From NCBI GenBank assembly GCA_018969605.1, contig JAGWXY010000015.1:1-39335 (forward strand): DNA of 39,335 nt. Reading direction: 5' to 3'. Below, one piece after another: positions 14,189 through 22,195 of the stretch. A program made the translations under genes and the position numbers. The stretch is from Verrucomicrobiota bacterium. GTDB taxonomy: Bacteria; Verrucomicrobiota; Verrucomicrobiia; Verrucomicrobiales; Akkermansiaceae. The first letter of the stretch is position 1. Each line of letters begins with the position of its first letter. Under the pieces are notes generated by a model. It had not been told where the DNA came from, searched no databases, and worked only from the letters and a program-made list of their open reading frames with translations.

Positions 14189-15964
14189 ATGGCCGCGATC
14201 ACCACCAAGCTGACCCTCAACACATCGAACTTCGTCGCCGGCATCGATCGGTCGAAGAAGGCGACCGCAGGGCTCAAGTCCTCGATGTCATCGCTGGGGT
14301 CGGGAATCGGCACCGCTTTCTCTGGCATCGCTAAAAGCGTGGGTGCGCTCGGCATCGCGGCGACCGGGGCCGCAGCCGCCATTGGCGGCATTGCCTACAA
14401 GTTCATCGGCATTGGCGAGGAAGGTCTAAAAGCGGAAAACCGCATCAAGAATGTAGTCAAGACCATGGGGCTCTTCGGCGATCAGTCCGACGAGGTAGCC
14501 GATCGTCTCATCAAAGTCGCCGATGCCACCGAACTTGCCACCGGCGTGGATGGCGACCTCATCATGGCGTCGCAGGCGAAGCTCGCCACCTTCAAGGAGT
14601 TAGCCAAAACCGCTGGTACAACTGGTGGCGCTTTCGATCGCGCCACCCAAGCGTCCATCGACATGGCTGCCGTCTTCGGCGGCGATGCCTCCAACTACGC
14701 AGTCCAACTCGGCAAGGCGCTGGAAGATCCCGAGAAAGGACTCGCCGCCCTCAAGCGCACAGGCGCGCTCACCACTTCACAGATCAAGGAAATCTCCCAA
14801 GAGTTCGCCCAGACGGGCAACCGCGCCAAAGCCTTCGATCAAGTCCTCAGGGCCATCGAAACGCAGGTCGGTGGCTCTGCCAATGCCACGGCAAGCGGCA
14901 TGGCAAAAATCAAAGTCTCAGTCGGGCAGATGCTCGAAGAGATCGGCAAGCCGATGTCAGAAGTCTTTTCCAAATTCGCCACCGATGTGGCAAAGATGAC
15001 GCCGCAAATCGTCGAATCACTGAGCGGTATTGCTCCTAAGATTCGTGAAATTGGCTACACCATCACCGCTGCACTCGCCGAGGCCCTGCAAGGCGACACT
15101 AGCCGCATGGTGAAGATCGGTGAGCTGATCGGTGAATCGGTCGTGCTTGGGTTCAAGGTAGCACTCACACGCGGATTTGCCGAAGCCACAGAAAGCGTGC
15201 TTCGATTGATGGAGGACATCAACCCCATCCGAAAGATGTCCAAATGGAGCCAAGACACATTTGGCAACTATCCGTTTTTCAATGAAGGCAAGCTAAGTGA
15301 GGAGGTCTCTGGGGCAAAAGGCCCGATCATGGAAAGCCAGATCGAGGATGGCATTGCAAGAATCAGCGGCCTCTTCAAAGAAATCTCGGTCGCCAACACC
15401 CCACAAAAACAAGCACCATCTGATTTCTTCGAGAGGCAAAGGGCTGCCGCAGAGGCTGAGAAAAAATCAATCCTCCCAACCCAACCAGGTACGCCAGAAG
15501 GCCCGTCAGCCGAGGTGCAAAAGAAGGCTGAGGAACTGAGAATCGCGCAAGAGCAGTATCGCCTCGAAGTCGAGTTAGTACGGGCAAGAATCGCGGGAGA
15601 CCAAAAGCGAATTGATGCACTCCAACGCGAGCAGGCAATCCGCGAAGAGATCGTCCGACTCGAAGGGCTGGGCATGACCGGCAAAAACGCCAAGGACACT
15701 GCAGCAAAAATGGTCGATGCCCGCGCAGCCGCAGACAAAGCCGATCAAGAAGCTCAAAACAAAAAGAAAGACCCAGTCGATGCGGGCGGCCAAATCGCCC
15801 AACTCGGCAGCGTCGCCAAGGCCACCAATGTACTGATGGGTCGCAGCGCCAACTCTGGCATACTGGAAGAGAATCGCCGCCAGACATCACTGTTGCGAAC
15901 GATCGCTGATAGAGTCAAACCTAAAGGGGAAACACCCAAAACACCGAACCTCGTCTTTGCATGA
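14189..15964 (+). CDS. Tail tape measure protein
   Basis: A 591-residue protein with the usual marks: N-terminal TKLTLNTSNFVAGIDRSKKA, a hydrophobic Gly/Ala-rich stretch (about residues 45-75), the conserved region ASQAKLATFKELAKTAG to LGKALEDPEKGLAALKRTGA, and a long charged coiled coil from about residue 430 to 530. It sets tail length; at about 0.15 nm per residue the tail would be near 90 nm. TTGACACC stands 23 nt before ATG. The stop overlaps the next start. Confidence 0.92.
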   Translation: MAAITTKLTLNTSNFVAGIDRSKKATAGLKSSMSSLGSGIGTAFSGIAKSVGALGIAATGAAAAIGGIAYKFIGIGEEGLKAENRIKNVVKTMGLFGDQSDEVADRLIKVADATELATGVDGDLIMASQAKLATFKELAKTAGTTGGAFDRATQASIDMAAVFGGDASNYAVQLGKALEDPEKGLAALKRTGALTTSQIKEISQEFAQTGNRAKAFDQVLRAIETQVGGSANATASGMAKIKVSVGQMLEEIGKPMSEVFSKFATDVAKMTPQIVESLSGIAPKIREIGYTITAALAEALQGDTSRMVKIGELIGESVVLGFKVALTRGFAEATESVLRLMEDINPIRKMSKWSQDTFGNYPFFNEGKLSEEVSGAKGPIMESQIEDGIARISGLFKEISVANTPQKQAPSDFFERQRAAAEAEKKSILPTQPGTPEGPSAEVQKKAEELRIAQEQYRLEVELVRARIAGDQKRIDALQREQAIREEIVRLEGLGMTGKNAKDTAAKMVDARAAADKADQEAQNKKKDPVDAGGQIAQLGSVAKATNVLMGRSANSGILEENRRQTSLLRTIADRVKPKGETPKTPNLVFA

Positions 15965-16713
15965 GCACTGGAAATATAATCACCGAGGGAGCGACCGGCT
16001 CCAAAAGTAAAGAAGGCGTCATCCAATGGGTGATTCCGTACTATGTCCCCAACATCGATCAAGTGTTGACGGTTGGGAAAACAGATTACGAGGGCTGCGA
16101 AGAGGTTTCGCGGACATGGAGCTGCAACAACGATGGCACAAACCCTTCATACATCGTTACCGTGGTCTACGAGGGTGGCAGCGCAGAGTCAGACCAAAAC
16201 ACTTACGGCGACGAGGATAGCACGGTATGGAGTCTTGATTTTGAAATCGCCGAGGAACCGATCGAGTCGCACTGGAATTTTGAGGAAATCAAAAAACAAT
16301 ACGGCGGCAAATGGGGCGATCCGGAGAATGAAGAAGACTGGGTGTTTCCCAAAGAACTTCCGGCTGGCTCCAGCTCCGGCTCTGGGCTCGGCGGGAAAGG
16401 TAAAGTTGGCGGAGGCGCTAAAAACCCGATGAAGGGAGTAAAAACCTACCTCGTCATGAACTGCACTGCCTCGGTGAGCTATACAAAAAAGACCCTTCCC
16501 AAGGAAGTTATCTCAAAAATCGGAGGTCTTGAACCAAGAATCCCCGACGCGCCCCCACAATTTAACTCTTTAGATGTTGGTCCGCGAAACTGGCTGAAAA
16601 TGCCACCACAGATTTCCAAGCGTGGCAATGTCTGGCAGATCAACGAGTCATGGAGGTTGTCTGAGTATGTGGCATGGCCCAAAGAAGTCTACCCAGGCGG
16701 AAAGCCTAGATGA
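15961..16713 (+). CDS. Tail tip-region protein of unknown function
   Basis: A 250-residue protein with aromatic-rich beta segments (VIQWVIPYYVPNIDQVLTVG), a Gly/Ser/Lys-rich flexible linker near residues 138-155 (SSSGSGLGGKGKVGGGAKNP), and a C-terminal domain ending in ESWRLSEYVAWPKEVYP. It overlaps the tape measure stop (ATGA). Being the first gene after the tape measure, it is likely a distal tail or tip component, but the sequence is not one I recognise. Confidence 0.55.
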   Translation: MSTGNIITEGATGSKSKEGVIQWVIPYYVPNIDQVLTVGKTDYEGCEEVSRTWSCNNDGTNPSYIVTVVYEGGSAESDQNTYGDEDSTVWSLDFEIAEEPIESHWNFEEIKKQYGGKWGDPENEEDWVFPKELPAGSSSGSGLGGKGKVGGGAKNPMKGVKTYLVMNCTASVSYTKKTLPKEVISKIGGLEPRIPDAPPQFNSLDVGPRNWLKMPPQISKRGNVWQINESWRLSEYVAWPKEVYPGGKPR

Positions 16714-16722
16714 TCGCAGTCC

Positions 16723-17364
16723 ATGAACATCCAAGAAATCAAAGTTCAAAAGGGTGAGAAGATCCAACCCGCATGGGAGCGATTGGTACGGTGGGTCGAT
16801 AAACTCAAAGTGGTACCGGGAGAGGGAGTAAAGGTCCGTGAAACGCCCAAGGGCACCATTGTCACAGTGATCAAAGACTCCAAGCCGTACAGGCACCCAT
16901 TCAAGGCTGGCGTAAGCGAGTCGGGCGCGTCGGTGTCGGCAGGAACCGTCAATGGTCAAACACCGTACATCCTCGATGTAGTCACCAAGAACTGGCGGCG
17001 CATCGACAACCGAGACGACGACGGCAACAAGTTCGATGTGGAAAAGCCGCCGCCGACCATGAAGCTGGATTTGAAAAACCAAGAGGGCGGCAAGTTCTAC
17101 ATCTCGCTGCGCGTGAAGCCGAACGATGCCGGCACCATCAAAGACCCCAAAACAGACTTGCGGATTGTGCAGTCGCCAACAGCCGATGGGCTCAAGGATG
17201 GTGCTGGTTACTACCCTCTCGCGCTATTTTACCTCAATGCGGCGGGCACCGCCGTTGAGGAGTCATTCCAGATCGTCCACCACAATATGCGCTACCTCTA
17301 TCAGGCGCGGAAATCGACCGAGGGCGAAACAACTGGCAACCGTCACCTCTTTTTCCCGGTGTGA
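16723..17364 (+). CDS. Tail tip-region protein of unknown function
   Basis: A 213-residue beta-rich protein (VRETPKGTIVTVIKDSKPYR, then GGKFYISLRVKPNDAGTIKD). It ends in a Gly/Thr-rich segment. It is tightly packed between two other tip genes and shares its last bases with the GTG start of the next. A baseplate or tip structural role is inferred from position. Confidence 0.55.
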   Translation: MNIQEIKVQKGEKIQPAWERLVRWVDKLKVVPGEGVKVRETPKGTIVTVIKDSKPYRHPFKAGVSESGASVSAGTVNGQTPYILDVVTKNWRRIDNRDDDGNKFDVEKPPPTMKLDLKNQEGGKFYISLRVKPNDAGTIKDPKTDLRIVQSPTADGLKDGAGYYPLALFYLNAAGTAVEESFQIVHHNMRYLYQARKSTEGETTGNRHLFFPV

Positions 17365-18431
17365 AAAACATCCCGCTCATTCGCCATGAATCATGGAACT
17401 CACTGGTGGACACCATCAGTCGGAGGTTGCCACTGCGTTTCGAGGTTGGACCCAATCCACGCAAATGGTCGCACCCGTGGAAGATTTCGCCATTTTGGGA
17501 GGCGGGCGATGAAGAAAAAGGAACCAAAGGTCAATGGCTCTTCAAGATCAAGCCGGGCTTCGTCAATGGCGTTGAGGTGACAGTCCCAACCCGCGTGAAG
17601 CATACCGCTGAGAGAACGATTACCCGACTCAGCGAGGCAAAGGAGGACATCAAAGACCCAGAGCGGATGGTCGATGCCTTCCTGACTGAATGGCCGCGTG
17701 TTGAGATCGGCCCAACGCGCGTGATTGGTACTGGAGCAGATCCAAGCGGCACCTCTAGCGGCGGCAACATCAAACTATCCTACGAACCAGTGCCGAAGTT
17801 CTTTGCTGACCTTGGCGTGACCTCGGCAAACACGCAAATCTCTGGAAACATCAACAGCGGCATCACCTTTATCGATGGGCAAGAGGACGCAAAAAAAGCC
17901 CGCCGCCTACGGGCTTGTGATGTCTCACTCTGGAAGGATCGGCCATCGGCGAAGTTTGAAGTTGATCCCGGAAACATCCTCGCCGGCATAGTTGGCTCGA
18001 TCTACATCACTTACAGCCACCTTGGCGGAATGAAGAAACACCCCTATCTGCGGGTAAGCTCGAAGTTTGTGCCACCGCCAGAACCGGAATCGCCAATGGC
18101 GCTGCTGGAAGGAATCACCGATCCCGAGTATGATCTCACCAAGATCGCGACGATTTTCTTAGTGAGTCAGCCTGGAGCGGAGCCCGCCGCGCCGCTGGAC
18201 TCCTCATGGACTCCCTATGTGGAATACAACCAATTCTGGAACCTCGCGCATTCACCGCAGAGCATCCCCGACTCGACGCCGATTGACCCGATCCGGCTCA
18301 CGACTGGACTAGCGGGCGGACTAGCTGACATCCTTATCTCCACGCTCTTAGCTCCGCTCAACGCGCAACTCAACAACGCATTGCAAATTCTAAAGAGCCG
18401 AAACATGTCGGGGAGGTTCTGGTCGCTATGA
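17361..18431 (+). CDS. Large tail tip-region protein
   Basis: A 356-residue protein beginning at GTG 17361, which overlaps the previous stop. The N-terminus is aromatic and Pro-rich (RRLPLRFEVGPNPRKWSHPW), the middle is beta-rich, and the C-terminus is helical (GGLADILISTLLAPLNAQLN). The product is probably part of the tail tip. No enzyme motif is visible. A sequence inside it (17891-17916) is a perfect stem-loop with a T-run on the minus strand, described among the findings. Confidence 0.55.
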   Translation: MKNIPLIRHESWNSLVDTISRRLPLRFEVGPNPRKWSHPWKISPFWEAGDEEKGTKGQWLFKIKPGFVNGVEVTVPTRVKHTAERTITRLSEAKEDIKDPERMVDAFLTEWPRVEIGPTRVIGTGADPSGTSSGGNIKLSYEPVPKFFADLGVTSANTQISGNINSGITFIDGQEDAKKARRLRACDVSLWKDRPSAKFEVDPGNILAGIVGSIYITYSHLGGMKKHPYLRVSSKFVPPPEPESPMALLEGITDPEYDLTKIATIFLVSQPGAEPAAPLDSSWTPYVEYNQFWNLAHSPQSIPDSTPIDPIRLTTGLAGGLADILISTLLAPLNAQLNNALQILKSRNMSGRFWSL

Positions 18432-18604
18432 GCCTGGACAAAAAAGCCAACCTCGCCAAAAAGCGAAGTGATGAGCAAGAGGCAAAAAAAGTTGAGGCCG
18501 AGAAGCTTAACCCATCCTTCCCCTACAAGATGGAGGTCTTCCCCTACGACTTCTTCGGTTACGAGCAACTGACCGCGCCTACAGAGGAGAAGTCAACAAG
18601 TTGA
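18428..18604 (+). CDS. Small charged protein between tip genes
   Basis: A 58-residue protein: a Lys/Glu-rich helix (SLDKKANLAKKRSDEQEAKK) followed by an aromatic tail (FPYKMEVFPYDFFGYEQL). It overlaps the previous stop as ATGA, and its own stop TGA is the TGA of the TTGACGCG motif before the next gene. Both overlaps and clean coding make it a likely real gene. Function unknown. Confidence 0.6.
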   Translation: MSLDKKANLAKKRSDEQEAKKVEAEKLNPSFPYKMEVFPYDFFGYEQLTAPTEEKSTS

Positions 18605-18623
18605 CGCGAGGGCGGGTGAAAAG

Positions 18624-21020
18624 ATGCAAGCCCTCGCATTCGTAGATCTCACCAACCGCAGGCTCAACAGCACCCTCGGCGGCAGCGCACTAACTCTACC
18701 GGACCTAGTGCAAGGCGATGAAATCCGCATCGGCCTGCGCTTTTCCCAGCAGGTCGAAGGATCTACCACCGAGGTCACACGCACGCTCAACTCGCTGCGT
18801 GCCAGCATTGGCTTGGTGGATGCGCGCCCGACCGGCGGCACCTTCCAGCTGCATGTGGATGGCGATCCGGTCGGCTCGCCGCTGGCCTTCGATGCCACCG
18901 CCGCTCAAGTCCAAGCCGCTCTCGATGCCGCCTACACCTCAAGCGTCACCGTGACTTACAAAGACGGCTCATGGTTGGTCGATGTCGCCAATGCGACCGA
19001 AGCCGACCTGCCCATCACCGGCACCTCAGTGAATCTTGAGCCAAGTTGCCATGTGCGGGTGCGCTCCTACCTCGTCGGCGCAAAGAAGCGCCATGAGATC
19101 CGCCTGATTCGCTCGCCATTTGCCGCGACCTCGATTTTCTCCAATATCGTGCCGGCAATGCCCGAGATAGTCCGAGTGCAGGAGGGCGGTAGCCAGGGCA
19201 CCACCACTTGGGACGAGATCCAAGCCCTCAAGATCAATCCGAACTTCCGTGGCAGCTACCAGATCCGCCGTGGCTACAAGCGATCGGGCGAACTCTCGAT
19301 CGAGGACGGCGCGGAGGAGATCCAAGCCGCGATTGCCAAGCTCGCGGATGAGGACGGAACCCTTACCGTCACCAACCCATCCAACAACACCGCTCACATC
19401 ACCTTCGGGGGGTCGATGTCTGGTCTAACCTTTGATTTGCTCGAAGTCGAGGTGGTCGCGGCACCACCCGGCGACCCGACCTTTGTTCTGAACCTCAACA
19501 CCGCAGAGCTGGCCGACGCGCTGCGTGCCGTCGATAACATCACCACGGCGGTGCTGGAGGTCGAGATGACCCTTGAGGACGAGAACGATCCCGACACCCT
19601 TTACACCGTTACGCCGATCCGCGTGCCAGTTCGCATCATCCGCGAACTCAACTGGGAAGGGCTGGAAACTGCCGCCAACATCGACTGGCTACGCCCACCA
19701 CATGGCCGCACCTATGTCCCATTCACCGAAAATCAAATCATCACCGGCAGTCAGCACTATGTCGCCCCGATTGGCGATGGCACCAACACCGAGTACACGC
19801 TCACCCACAACCTCGGCACCCGAGACCTGCATGTCACGCTGCGCAAGAATGATGGAGAATCGGCTATTGTCGATCGCCAGTTCAGCCTCGATGGCGATGA
19901 CCTCTACATCTCCTACGCAGTCACCCTCGATAGCGAGGACGACCTCACCATCAAGTTCAAGACGCCGCCCACAGCCAACCAGTATGTGGCAACCATCACC
20001 ACCGCAGGCCCCGTCTCGGCCTTCCAAGCCCACACTCACACGATTGAGCAAATCGAGGGACTTCAACTCATCATCGAAGACCTCGGCGGGCGAGTGGAGA
20101 CATTGGAAACCTTTGTGCCAACTAGCGGCATCATATCGGAAAATAGCACCGCCCAAACAACGGTGGCCTCATGGGAGTTGCCCAAAATCTTCGAGGTCTT
20201 CCCGACCCGCGCCACCATCGAAGCGGACGATGTGGTTTCGATTGAGATCGATAAGCTGCCGAGAAATGGCGGCTTACTTCCAGCCAAGCACCTCACGGGG
20301 TCACCAACCGTGGCCAACACCATCCCCACAAACCCAAGCCAAAGCGCGGTTTATCATTACACCGATACAACCAAGGAACTGGCTATCCCTGGCTATCTTG
20401 GCCGCAAGGGCAAAAACATCGCCGCCCCGGCATTCTACGCATGGGACGGACGAGGTTTTTATCAGGTGGAGAAGGTCATCAACTCGGAATCGGTCTACTA
20501 CCCGGCGGACTTTAGCCGCGAACTCTTCCGCATCCATGTGAACGAGAAGCAACTTCGCCTCAACAAGACTTTCTCACTCGATTTCTCATTCGTCGCAGCC
20601 GTCTTCAATTCCAACACCTCTGTTCATTGGGGGGTAGCAATTGATATTGGAATCCCGCAGGGGTCTCCAAGCACCCCGAGCAATATCTCGACGGTCAATT
20701 TCCTGCCGCCTTCGCTTGATCATTCATTTATGCTCACCAGCGTACCATCGGCCCACTCGTTTGGCCTGCGTGTGACTCGTAAGCTCGAAAACCTACTGCC
20801 GGTCTACAAGGTCGATCGTGTGTTGTATGGTGCGACCGAGGCCAGCGACACCACCCTAACGACCGCTAACTTTATCGTGCGGGGACGACTGGTAAGGTTC
20901 GACACCGACAATAATTCACCGGACCCCCGAGGTCTCGTCGCATTCAACGGCATGGGTGCTACCCTGGGCGAAGATGGTGGCGGATCATCTGACACAAAAT
21001 ACGGAATCGCAAAAATCTAA
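18624..21020 (+). CDS. Tail tip / central fibre protein
   Basis: A 798-residue, mostly beta-type protein. It contains repeated domains about 110-130 residues long that use the pattern GTFQLHVDGDPVGSPLAFDA-AAQVQAALD, seen again as ELSIEDGAEEIQAAIAKL. A region recognisable from other phage fibres follows (GTNTEYTLTHNLGTRDLHVT). A short helical segment (TIEQIEGLQLIIEDLGGRVE) near residues 475-500 may trimerise. The C-terminal 250 residues form a distal domain. It starts 23 nt after TTGACGCG. It is likely the host-contacting shaft of the tail. Confidence 0.65.
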   Translation: MQALAFVDLTNRRLNSTLGGSALTLPDLVQGDEIRIGLRFSQQVEGSTTEVTRTLNSLRASIGLVDARPTGGTFQLHVDGDPVGSPLAFDATAAQVQAALDAAYTSSVTVTYKDGSWLVDVANATEADLPITGTSVNLEPSCHVRVRSYLVGAKKRHEIRLIRSPFAATSIFSNIVPAMPEIVRVQEGGSQGTTTWDEIQALKINPNFRGSYQIRRGYKRSGELSIEDGAEEIQAAIAKLADEDGTLTVTNPSNNTAHITFGGSMSGLTFDLLEVEVVAAPPGDPTFVLNLNTAELADALRAVDNITTAVLEVEMTLEDENDPDTLYTVTPIRVPVRIIRELNWEGLETAANIDWLRPPHGRTYVPFTENQIITGSQHYVAPIGDGTNTEYTLTHNLGTRDLHVTLRKNDGESAIVDRQFSLDGDDLYISYAVTLDSEDDLTIKFKTPPTANQYVATITTAGPVSAFQAHTHTIEQIEGLQLIIEDLGGRVETLETFVPTSGIISENSTAQTTVASWELPKIFEVFPTRATIEADDVVSIEIDKLPRNGGLLPAKHLTGSPTVANTIPTNPSQSAVYHYTDTTKELAIPGYLGRKGKNIAAPAFYAWDGRGFYQVEKVINSESVYYPADFSRELFRIHVNEKQLRLNKTFSLDFSFVAAVFNSNTSVHWGVAIDIGIPQGSPSTPSNISTVNFLPPSLDHSFMLTSVPSAHSFGLRVTRKLENLLPVYKVDRVLYGATEASDTTLTTANFIVRGRLVRFDTDNNSPDPRGLVAFNGMGATLGEDGGGSSDTKYGIAKI

Positions 21021-21026
21021 ATCACT

Positions 21027-21776
21027 ATGCCAGCACCAGTCATATCTACTACCACATCCGTCCTCGGCTACCGCAAGGGGCAGTACTTTGAGTACCAGAT
21101 GGCGGCCACCAATACGCCGACCTCTTGGGCAGCTACCGGCCTGCCGAGCGGGATGGAAATCGATTCCTCTGGCCTCATCAGCGGAACCGCAACATCGGCT
21201 GGGGTCTACCTAATTAAAGTCACAGCCACAAATGGCGATGGGGCATCGACCCCTCTGGAAGTCGCAATGGGCATCGAGGACACCAACTACAACGACGGGC
21301 TCGGCATCGAGGTAAATATCGATCTGCTCTCTGGTTCGGTATCGGTGCCAGGAATCAGCCCATCGGCAGGACAAAACGCCAGCCAAGCGGTGATGTTCCT
21401 GAAGCATGGCGACAAGGCATTCCTTGACCTCGGTTTCTTCAAAGGCACAGAACTGCAAAGTATGGCAGTCGCCTCGATTGTCATGAACATACGCGAGTTC
21501 GATGGTGAAACGATTTTAGTTGAATCCAACGGAGGTGTTCAATCCATCGGTACCAGCGACAAACAACGCTACCGCATCCTTGTGGATCTCGATAATGAGG
21601 TGCTTTTGAATGCGCTCGGCAACTACCAGAGCGACTATAAGACGACCTTTGACGCGATAGCCGAGTTTGAATGGCGAGTGACTTACTTGGAAGAGGGGGC
21701 TTTGGCCGAAGAGATCGTGCGCTCCTCTAAGACATTCCGCATAGCGATTGACCGCGACCTTGTACCAAACGCATGA
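21027..21776 (+). CDS. Tail protein with N-terminal putative Ig (He_PIG-like) domain
   Basis: A 249-residue protein. Residues 1-85 have the Ig-like pattern found in bacterial surface proteins: TGLPSGMEIDSSGLISGTAT then AGVYLIKVTATNGDGAST. The rest is a beta-rich domain with no known name. Ig-like domains on virions often bind surface sugars weakly. It is packed between the fibre and the Tad2-like genes and overlaps the latter as ATGA. Confidence 0.6.
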   Translation: MPAPVISTTTSVLGYRKGQYFEYQMAATNTPTSWAATGLPSGMEIDSSGLISGTATSAGVYLIKVTATNGDGASTPLEVAMGIEDTNYNDGLGIEVNIDLLSGSVSVPGISPSAGQNASQAVMFLKHGDKAFLDLGFFKGTELQSMAVASIVMNIREFDGETILVESNGGVQSIGTSDKQRYRILVDLDNEVLLNALGNYQSDYKTTFDAIAEFEWRVTYLEEGALAEEIVRSSKTFRIAIDRDLVPNA

Positions 21777-22195
21777 CCTACGGATCTGGTATGATCTGGC
21801 CACTGGCCTCGGAATACGCAAAGCGTGGCTGGGCGGTGCGGCGCATTGGCTGGGACAACCCGGACTCGCTTGGTGATAGTGGCAGGGCACTACGCTGGGT
21901 GATTTACCAAAACTCCCTCTTTTGGCTGTTGTACAGGCAGGTCGGAACTGAAAACAAAATCTTCCGCGTGATTCGCAACTCGGATTTTGGAGTTGAGGAT
22001 TTCTACGCCGAGGATTGGACAGTATTTTCTCCCACATGCTCCAATAACGCAGAACAAAGCGATCCTACCCAACAAGGGAAGAAACGCTACCCTCGCCCAG
22101 TGGATGTGTCGATCATCGTTGATCCGCTCAACCCAAATTCAAAATACGGAGCGTGCCCGATCGTGCCGCTCTACCCATCCATCAAAAAGCCTTGA
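21773..22195 (+). CDS. DUF2829/Tad2-like domain protein, copy A
   Basis: A 140-residue protein. Residues about 7-86 fit the DUF2829 pattern: EYAKRGWAVRRIGWDN near the start, then WVIYQ, and DFYAEDWTVFS at the end, where KxVxRxGW and AxDWxV are the family's hallmarks. Some DUF2829 proteins (Tad2) bind the signal molecule of Thoeris defence and so protect phages. This copy lies among tail fibre genes and not with early genes, so it could be a structural module. Its last 50 residues are Pro/Asn-rich. Confidence 0.5.
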   Translation: MTYGSGMIWPLASEYAKRGWAVRRIGWDNPDSLGDSGRALRWVIYQNSLFWLLYRQVGTENKIFRVIRNSDFGVEDFYAEDWTVFSPTCSNNAEQSDPTQQGKKRYPRPVDVSIIVDPLNPNSKYGACPIVPLYPSIKKP

